9,202 nt of DNA from JBOHTO01 sp050733695 (lineage in GTDB: Bacteria; Gemmatimonadota; Gemmatimonadetes; Gemmatimonadales; Gemmatimonadaceae). Position 1 is the stretch's first letter. Every line of letters begins with the position of its first letter. The position numbers and the translations under genes were made by a program. Of the stretch, positions 1 through 6,694 are shown in pieces. The notes below the pieces were generated by a model that saw only the letters and a list, made by a program, of their open reading frames with translations, had not been told where the DNA came from and searched no databases. The stretch lies in the NCBI GenBank assembly GCA_050733695.1, contig JBOHTO010000142.1, positions 1 to 9,202 on the forward strand, written 5' to 3'.

Positions 1-1
1 C

Positions 2-346
2 CCGGGCGACGGAACGGCGCCTGGCAGCGCTGCACGACCGCCAGCCCCGGCGCCCGGTGGCGGGGCGCCGGTCACCCGTCCGCCCATCAATCCTTTTCTC
101 GCGAACGATCCGAACCAGAAGGCAAAGCGGCTGGCTCGCGCACTCGTCTCGGACATCATCGTCTACAATCCGCAGAAGCGCGAGGAAGGACTGCGCAACG
201 GGATGCTCAAGCAGATCTTCCGTGAGGAGATCAAGAAGAGCTATGAGGAGTATGTGGACCAGGTCGGCAAGGAGTTCGCCGAATCCACGGCGCATTTCCA
301 GGACGCGCTGAACGACGTTCTCGCGGGCGGGAAGAAAATGTTCTGA
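2..346 (+). CDS. C-terminal part of an uncharacterised protein (5' end outside window)
   Basis: An open frame enters at the left edge and ends at TGA 344-346, giving 114 visible residues. Roughly the first 28 are a low-complexity linker rich in proline, alanine and glycine. The rest is a charged, probably helical domain that begins near NPFLANDPNQKAKRLARAL and continues SDIIVYNPQKREEGLRNGML, then ends GGKKMF. I recall similar tails (RLARxLVSDIxxYNP) on zinc-ribbon or otherwise modular proteins of Gemmatimonadota and deltaproteobacteria, but the N-terminal domain that would define the protein is not in the window, so no function is assigned. The linker-plus-domain layout and the intact frame to the stop support a real gene. 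It is separated from prfB by 150 bases and is probably a different transcription unit. Confidence 0.65.
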   Translation, partial: PGDGTAPGSAARPPAPAPGGGAPVTRPPINPFLANDPNQKAKRLARALVSDIIVYNPQKREEGLRNGMLKQIFREEIKKSYEEYVDQVGKEFAESTAHFQDALNDVLAGGKKMF

Positions 347-373
347 ACGATGTGCGGCCGTGGCGGCCTCATT

Positions 374-389
374 CCACTGGAAGCAGTGG
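374..389 (+). other. Small hairpin downstream of the first gene
   Basis: CCACTG (374-379) and CAGTGG (384-389) form a perfect 6-bp stem around a GAAG loop, starting 27 bases after the stop of the upstream gene. GCGGCC at 363-368 can alternatively pair with GGCCGC at 388-393, so the fold may be larger. There is no run of T after it, so it is not a standard intrinsic terminator. It could be a transcript 3' end structure or chance in GC-rich DNA. Confidence 0.3.
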
Positions 390-391
390 CC

Positions 392-415
392 GCGCCGCGC
401 TATCATTCGCGGTGC
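392..415 (+). other. Second GC-rich hairpin in the prfB upstream region
   Basis: Bases 392-399 (GCGCCGCG) pair with 408-415 (CGCGGTGC) as an 8-bp stem with one G-U wobble and an 8-base loop. It begins two bases after the previous hairpin. Together they may mark the end of the upstream transcript. The loop contains TATCAT, a weak match to a -10 box without a good -35 partner. No U-tract follows, so a terminator call is not justified. Confidence 0.3.
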
Positions 416-428
416 GGACATCACTGGC

Positions 429-471
429 GAGCCGTCTTGACCACCCGGAGGTTGGGGGGGAAAGGCGGCTC
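429..471 (+). promoter_or_regulatory. Candidate stem-loop in the prfB 5' leader
   Basis: GAGCCGTCTT (429-438) pairs with AAGGCGGCTC (462-471), giving a 10-bp stem with a single U-G wobble. Within the 23-base loop a weaker inner helix is possible (441-446 with 450-455, one mismatch). The structure ends 11 bases before the Shine-Dalgarno sequence of prfB at 483-488, which remains single-stranded in this fold. If transcription starts upstream it would sit in the 5' leader of the operon. The pairing is directly visible. A regulatory role is inference, and GC-rich DNA yields such pairings by chance. Confidence 0.35.
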
Positions 472-482
472 TGATCTTACTC

Positions 483-488
483 GGAGGG
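483..488 (+). promoter_or_regulatory. prfB ribosome binding site
   Basis: GGAGGG lies 8 bases before the ATG at 497 and decides the start. A second, closer GGAG at 490-493 is only 3 bases away. An in-frame ATG at 350 has no comparable site and would add an unrelated 49-residue N-terminus. Confidence 0.75.
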
Positions 489-496
489 CGGAGTAC

Positions 497-1648
497 ATGT
501 CGGATACAGATCGAAAGGGCGGGGAACGTCTGCGGGAGCAGGACCAGCGCCTTGCCGAGCTGAGGAGGTACCTTTGACGTCGCCGCCAGGCACACCCGGC
601 TGACATCACTCGAGCAGCGCATGGCGGAGCCCCGTTTCTGGGAGAGGCAGGAACAGGCCCGCGAGGTCGTGCAGGAAGTCAAGTCGTTGAAGGCGACCAT
701 TGAGCCGTTCACGCGACTCGAGGCCCGGGTAAGGAGCGCGCTCGAGCTGCTCGATCTCCTCGAGGTCGAGCCCGATGCCGGCATGGCCGCCGAGGTCGTG
801 GAGGAAAGTGAACGGCTGGAAGAAGAGATCGATGACTTCGAGCTGCGCTCCCTGCTGGCCGGTCCGGATGACTTTCGCGATGCGCAGGTCGAGATCAGCG
901 CCGGTGCGGGCGGCACGGAAGCACAGGACTGGGCGTCCATGCTCATGCGCATGTACACGCGGTGGGCCGAGCGCCGTGGCTATGCCGTCGATGTTCTCGA
1001 CATGAGCGATGGAGAGGAGGCTGGCATCAAGGGTGCCGTGCTCGAGATACGCGGCGAGTATGCCTACGGGTTCCTCCGGCCCGAGGCCGGGGTTCACCGG
1101 CTGGTCCGCATATCACCGTTCGACGCACAGGCACGCCGACACACGAGCTTCGCGTCGATCTTCGTGTACCCGGTGGTGGATGAGGCGATCAACATCGACA
1201 TCCGCGACGAGGACCTGCGCATCGACGTGTATCGCGCGTCGGGAGCCGGCGGCCAGCATGTGAACAAGACGAGCTCCGCGGTGCGCATAACGCATGAGCC
1301 GTCTGGCGTGGTGGTCGCTTCCCAGCAGGAGCGTTCCCAGTTCAAGAACAAGGCAACCGCAATGAAGATGCTGAAGAACAAGCTGTATCAGCTCGAGGTC
1401 GAACGCCGGGAGGCGGAGCGCGCGGTTCTCGATGCGACCAAGTCCGACGTGACGTTCGGGAGTCAGATCAGGAGCTACGTCTTCCAGCCGTACACCATGG
1501 TGAACGACCACAGAACGGAGCTCAAGATTCCCGATGTTCACCGTGTCATGGACGGTGGCATCGACCCGTTCATTCAGGCGTATCTGAAGCGGAAGGTGGG
1601 GTCCGGTGGAGACGCGTTCGACGGGCGCGCGGGACGGACTGCCTCCGC

Positions 1649-1652
<4 letters not shown>
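497..1652 (+). CDS. prfB: Peptide chain release factor 2 (RF2), expressed by programmed +1 frameshift
   Basis: RF2 recognises UGA and UAA stop codons in the ribosomal A site and triggers peptidyl-tRNA hydrolysis. The gene is read as 497-574 joined to 576-1652: 26 codons, then a +1 shift at TGA 575-577, giving 384 residues (E. coli RF2 has 365). Across the join the protein reads LRRYL-DVAARHTRL, matching the LRGYLDYDAKKERL region of E. coli RF2. Codon-recognition motif SPF is at about residues 206-208 and the catalytic GGQ at 251-253, preceded by alanine at 247, where E. coli K-12 has threonine. The C-terminal tail runs about 20 residues past the usual end. The stop is TGA, itself an RF2 codon, and overlaps the lysS start (GTGA). 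prfB followed by lysS is also the E. coli order. Expression should be autoregulated: low RF2 favours the shift. Confidence 0.97.
563..578 (+). promoter_or_regulatory. prfB programmed +1 ribosomal frameshift site
   Basis: The run is AGG AGG TAC CTT TGA C. An internal Shine-Dalgarno-like AGGAGG (563-568) sits three bases before the slippery codon CTT (572-574), followed by the in-frame stop TGA (575-577) and C (578). This matches the E. coli site AGG GGG TAT CTT TGA C in order and spacing, with an internal SD at least as good. Slipping one base makes the next codon GAC at 576 and opens the frame to 1652. Known role: when RF2 is scarce, the ribosome pauses at UGA and shifts, making more RF2. Confidence 0.96.
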
Positions 1653-3156
<1,504 letters not shown>

Positions 3157-3160
<4 letters not shown>

Positions 3161-4407
3161 GCAGGCTGGAGCTTTCGATAGCCTGGCGCTATCTGCGCAG
3201 CCGGCGCGGTTCGAAGCTGCTGTCGTTCATCAGCGTGATAGCGATCGGCGGTGTCGTCGTTGGCGTCAGCGCTCTCATCGTGATCATCGGCGTCATGAAC
3301 GGGTTGCAGAACGACCTGCGCGAAAAGATCCTCGTTGGCAGTCCGGATATCAGGATCCTCACCTACGGCGAGGATCTGACGATGACGGACTGGGAGCGAA
3401 CGCTGGGCATCGCGCGCGGCACGGACCACGTGGTGGCGGCAGCCCCCTTCGTCACCACACAGGGGCTCATCACCGCCGGTAACGATTACGTGGAAGGTGC
3501 ATACGTTGTCGGAATACTGCCCGAGGGGCGCGACGTTCCCCACGTGACCACGATCCGCGAGCACGCGACGGTTGGCGATTTCCGTTTCGCGAGTTCCGAC
3601 GGGCTCCGCCGCGGAGCCGTGCTCGGCAAGTTGATCGCGCAGCGGCTCAACGTGTGGCCGGGGGACAGGATAACCCTGATCTCCGCCGCGGGTGCGGAGA
3701 TGAACGCGGCGGTCGGGAGCATCGTGCCGCAGATGTTCAGCTTCGAGGTCACCGGCCTGTTCGAGTCCGGGATGTACGAGTACGACAACGCGTATGTGTA
3801 CATACCGCTCGACGCCGCAAGGGAATTCGCCGGGATAGGCGACGCGGTCACCGGGATAGAGGTACGCACGACCGATCGGTGGGTGGCGCCGGAGGTGGCG
3901 GCAGCCCTCACCGACACACTCGGTTTTCCCTACTTCACCCGGGACTGGCAGGAGCAGAATCGCTCCTTGTTCCAGGCCCTCAAGCTCGAGAAGCTCGGTA
4001 TGGGGATCATCCTGCTGCTCATCGTCGTCGTGGCGGCGTTCAACATCGTGAGCACCCTGACGATGGTGGTCACCGACAAGACTCGCGAGATAGGGATCCT
4101 CAAGGCGATGGGGATGTCCGCGCGCTCCATTCGCAGAATCTTCCTGGCGCAGGGACTGGTGATCGGAGTCGTGGGCACGGGACTCGGCCTCGTCCTCGGC
4201 ATCGCGACTTCGTTCGCCCTCGATGAGGGAAAGTTCATCGAGCTCGATCCGAAGATATATTTCATAGACCACCTCCCGGTGGCCATAAAGCCGCTCGACG
4301 TGATCGTGATAGTGGTCGCGAGCGTGGTGATCGCGGCGCTCGCGACACTCTACCCGGCGCAGCAGGCGGCACGACTCTATCCGGTGGAGGCGATCCGCCA
4401 CGAATGA
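3157..4407 (+). CDS. LolC/LolE-family lipoprotein-releasing ABC transporter permease
   Basis: Inner-membrane permease that, with the LolD ATPase, extracts mature lipoproteins from the inner membrane for transfer to the outer membrane. Its 416 residues show the family layout. A short cytoplasmic N-terminus (LELSIAWRYLRSRRGSK) leads into transmembrane segment 1 at about 22-46. A large periplasmic domain of about 47-275 contains the family motif FESGMYEYDNAYVYIPL. A C-terminal FtsX-like membrane domain has segments near 281-303, 330-353 and 379-401. The loop TDKTREIGILKAMGMS at 306-321 is the cytoplasmic coupling helix that contacts the ATPase. Only one permease gene lies beside lolD, where E. 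coli has lolC and lolE, so it may form a homodimer or have a partner elsewhere. It overlaps lysS and lolD by four bases (ATGA) at each end. I cannot separate LolC from LolE by eye. Confidence 0.93.
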
Positions 4408-5102
4408 CGGTGCTCGATGCGCGCGACCTGGCCAAGTCCTACCAGGGTGGCGACGGCACGCCGATCCATATTCTTACCGGCGTGGACCTCTCGGTCGATC
4501 GCGGGGAGATGGTTGCCATCGTCGGGGAGAGCGGGGCGGGCAAGAGCACGCTGCTGCATCTCCTCGGCGCGCTCGACCGGCCATCGCGCGGTTACGTCGT
4601 CCTGTCCGGTGAGCCGGCGCACGGACGCACGGACGAGGAGCTTGCCGCTCTCCGGAACACGCGTGTCGGGTTCGTCTTCCAGTTTCATCATCTGCTTCGG
4701 GAGTTCAGCGCCCTGGAGAACGTCATGATGCCGATGAGGATCGCGAAGTGGGAGCTCGCGCGCTCGCGTGACCGTGCCGAAGAGTTGCTGTCACGGGTGG
4801 GGCTCACCGGAAGGATGCACCATCGTCCGGGGGAGCTCTCGGGTGGCGAACAGCAGCGAACCGCCGTGGCGCGCGCTCTCGCCATCGATCCGGCCGTGCT
4901 CCTCGCCGACGAGCCATCCGGGAATCTGGATCACGCCAACAGCGAACGGCTGCACGTCATCCTCGGCGAGCTCGCGCGTGATCTGGAGATAGGGATGGTC
5001 GTGGTCACGCATAACCGCTCACTGGCCGCGCGCGCGAATCGCATTCTTCTGCTGGAGGCGGGCCGCCTTCGCGAGATCACGTCGCAGGAGGTCGGCGCCT
5101 GA
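4404..5102 (+). CDS. lolD: Lipoprotein-releasing ABC transporter ATP-binding protein LolD
   Basis: Cytoplasmic ATPase that powers lipoprotein release by the Lol permease encoded just upstream. At 232 residues it matches the LolD size. Visible motifs are Walker A GESGAGKST at 41-49, Q-loop glutamine 93, signature LSGGEQQR at 145-152, Walker B VLLADEP at 165-171 and switch histidine 203 in VVVTHN. The stretch FQFHHLLREFSALENVMMP at 92-110 closely resembles the LolD-specific region after the Q-loop, which separates it from the related MacB and FtsE ATPases. The start ATG overlaps the permease stop (ATGA). GGTGGAGG at 4383-4390 is 13 bases upstream, which is rather distant, so coupling is likely. 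The stop TGA shares its last base with the mcsA start. Confidence 0.95.
   Translation: MTVLDARDLAKSYQGGDGTPIHILTGVDLSVDRGEMVAIVGESGAGKSTLLHLLGALDRPSRGYVVLSGEPAHGRTDEELAALRNTRVGFVFQFHHLLREFSALENVMMPMRIAKWELARSRDRAEELLSRVGLTGRMHHRPGELSGGEQQRTAVARALAIDPAVLLADEPSGNLDHANSERLHVILGELARDLEIGMVVVTHNRSLAARANRILLLEAGRLREITSQEVGA
5086..5091 (+). promoter_or_regulatory. mcsA ribosome binding site inside lolD
   Basis: AGGAGG, a perfect anti-SD match, lies within the last codons of lolD and 10 bases before the mcsA ATG at 5102. It is the strongest intercistronic SD in the operon and may give mcsA translation independent of coupling. Confidence 0.6.
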
Positions 5103-5584
5103 TGGTGTGCGAGCAGTGCAGGGAACGCGATGCGGTAGTGGAGCTCATCCGCACTGGAGAAGCCGGAGTGAACAAGCTTCACCTCTGTGAGAAGTGCGCG
5201 GCCGAGATGGGCGTCGAGACGATCACCAAGCCGAAGCACGCTCTGGGCGAGTTCCTTCAGGCCGTGCAACAGCAGATGGAAGTGGGGCCGAGCGAGACAG
5301 GTCAGTGCACGTTCTGCTCCGCCACGCTCAAGGATTTCAGGGCGACGGGCCGCCTCGGGTGTGCGCGCTGCTACGCGGCGTTCGAGGGGACGATGCGCGA
5401 TCTGCTGCGACGGGTTCACGGGCAATCGCGGCACGTAGGACGGAGGTACGAGCATCCGCTTCCCGGCGAGATGGATGAGAGTACGCTGCTCGGCGAACTC
5501 AGGGACCGTCTGAGGCGGGCGATAGACAGCGAGCAGTTCGAACTCGCAGCCGACCTGCGCGACCGGATCCGGGAGCACGAATGA
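5102..5584 (+). CDS. mcsA: McsA, zinc-finger/UVR-motif activator of the arginine kinase McsB
   Basis: Family role: binds and activates the protein-arginine kinase McsB. The 160-residue protein has four paired cysteines: C3/C6 (CEQC), C29/C32 (CEKC), C69/C72 (CTFC) and C87/C90 (CARC), consistent with two zinc sites. A conserved middle segment (CYAAFEGTMRDLLRRVHG, from 90) follows. A C-terminal UVR motif at about 131-160 contains AIDSEQFELAADLRDRIR, the same type of motif that UvrB and ClpC use for protein contacts. Family members are often about 170-185 residues, so this one is slightly short but complete. The start ATG shares one base with the lolD stop (TGATG) and has a strong SD. The end overlaps mcsB by four bases. 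A generic UvrB/UvrC-motif protein is the only alternative label, and the neighbours mcsB and clpC settle it. Confidence 0.94.
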   Translation: MVCEQCRERDAVVELIRTGEAGVNKLHLCEKCAAEMGVETITKPKHALGEFLQAVQQQMEVGPSETGQCTFCSATLKDFRATGRLGCARCYAAFEGTMRDLLRRVHGQSRHVGRRYEHPLPGEMDESTLLGELRDRLRRAIDSEQFELAADLRDRIREHE

Positions 5585-6666
5585 CGATCGATCTTTCGCT
5601 TCTTCCGGACGGGGGCGTGAGCTGGCTGGACGCTTCCGGAGAGTCTTCGGACATAGTCCTTTCCACGCGCATCCGGCTGGCTCGCAACGTCGATGGTTTT
5701 GCCTTCACGACGAGGGCACGCGAAGGGGAACGGCTCCGCATCCTCGCCCGGGTCCGCGACGCCATTGCCGAGGTTCCCAGCCTCTCCGAGACGCTCATCT
5801 ACCGGATCGATGAGATGGATCCGTCCGACCGGCTGCTGCTGCACGAGCGGCACCTGGTGAGCAAGGAGCTGGCGGGGCTCGATGCCCAGCATCCGGTGCG
5901 AACCGGGGCGGCCGTGTTTCTTGGAGACGGCTTGGGCGTCATGATCAATGAAGAGGATCATCTGCGTCTTCAGGCACTGCGGTCGGGCTTCGCGCTGCCA
6001 CAGGCGTTCGCGACGGTGGAGCGACTGGACAGGGAGCTGGGCGGCCGCGTCCCCTTCGCATATCATGCGGAGTTCGGGTTCCTCACGGCCTGCCCGACGA
6101 ATGCGGGGACGGGCATGCGGGCCTCGGTGCTGATCCATCTGCCCGGCCTCGTGCTCACGAAGGAGATCGGCAAGGTTCTGACCGCGTTGCAGCAGATGGG
6201 GTTGACGTATCGCGGGCTGTACGGCGAGGGAAGCGAGGTGGTCGGAAATTTCTTCCAGATCTCGAACCAGACCACGCTCGGCCAGACAGAGAGCGAACTG
6301 CTCGACCGCTTGATGCAGGTGGTGCGAACCGTGATCGAGAAGGAAGAGGAGGCGCGGCGGGTACTACTGCGCGACGCGGGATATATTATCGAGGACAAGC
6401 TCTGGCGTGCGTACGGTACCCTGCGCTATGCACGCAGCCTCAGCTTCGACGAGGCGATGAACTATCTTAGCGGCGTTCGGCTGGCCGTTGGAATGAAACT
6501 GATCCCCGGCCTGAGTGTATATACCCTCAACAAGCTCCTGATTTTCTCGCAGTCCGCCCACCTCGAACACGCGGAGGGCAGACCGCTCAGCGACAGCGAG
6601 TCGAACCTCGCGCGTGCTCGTTACGTGCGGCAGGCGCTCGCGAGTGAATCCGGGATGGGCGGGTGA
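5581..6666 (+). CDS. mcsB: Protein-arginine kinase McsB
   Basis: Phosphorylates arginine side chains of proteins using ATP; phospho-arginine then targets clients to ClpC-ClpP. The 361-residue protein aligns from end to end with Bacillus McsB. The phosphagen-kinase-like catalytic domain shows STRIRLARN at 28-36, INEEDHLRLQ at 122-131 with the expected catalytic glutamates E124/E125, TACPTNAGTGMRASV at 169-183 with C171, RGLYGEGSEVVGNFFQISNQ at 211-230, and then TTLGQ. The C-terminal helical domain (about 255-361) is present. The position of the allosteric RDxxRA phospho-arginine-binding motif reads SNLARA (341-346), so its first arginine and aspartate are not conserved. The start overlaps mcsA (ATGA), with GGGAG at 5571-5575 five bases upstream. 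It is translated as a pair with its activator McsA. Confidence 0.96.
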   Translation: MTIDLSLLPDGGVSWLDASGESSDIVLSTRIRLARNVDGFAFTTRAREGERLRILARVRDAIAEVPSLSETLIYRIDEMDPSDRLLLHERHLVSKELAGLDAQHPVRTGAAVFLGDGLGVMINEEDHLRLQALRSGFALPQAFATVERLDRELGGRVPFAYHAEFGFLTACPTNAGTGMRASVLIHLPGLVLTKEIGKVLTALQQMGLTYRGLYGEGSEVVGNFFQISNQTTLGQTESELLDRLMQVVRTVIEKEEEARRVLLRDAGYIIEDKLWRAYGTLRYARSLSFDEAMNYLSGVRLAVGMKLIPGLSVYTLNKLLIFSQSAHLEHAEGRPLSDSESNLARARYVRQALASESGMGG

Positions 6667-6684
6667 CGAGGCAGCGCCCGAATC

Positions 6685-6690
6685 GAGGGA
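6685..6690 (+). promoter_or_regulatory. clpC ribosome binding site
   Basis: GAGGGA ends four bases before the ATG at 6695. It supports that start over the in-frame ATG at 6614, which would overlap mcsB by 53 bases and add 27 residues (including PGWAGDEAAPES) unlike any ClpC N-terminus. Confidence 0.65.
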
Positions 6691-6694
6691 TCGA

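Noticed and set aside
437..442. TTGACC as a -35 promoter element for prfB
   Set aside because: No -10-like hexamer lies 16-18 bases downstream (the region is G/A-rich), and the site is part of the leader stem-loop. TATCAT at 401-406 likewise lacks a -35.
350..577. Small stand-alone gene of 75 residues from ATG 350
   Set aside because: Its last 26 codons are the zero-frame start of prfB. The part before 497 has no RBS and covers the leader hairpins.
6382..6523. TATATT (6382) and TATATA (6518) within mcsB as internal clpC promoters
   Set aside because: Neither has a reasonable -35 at the right distance, and both encode conserved-position McsB residues. Not supportable without RNA data.
6614..6694. 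Upstream in-frame ATG for clpC
   Set aside because: It adds 27 residues foreign to ClpC and overlaps mcsB by 53 bases. The ATG at 6695 has an SD and the family N-terminus.
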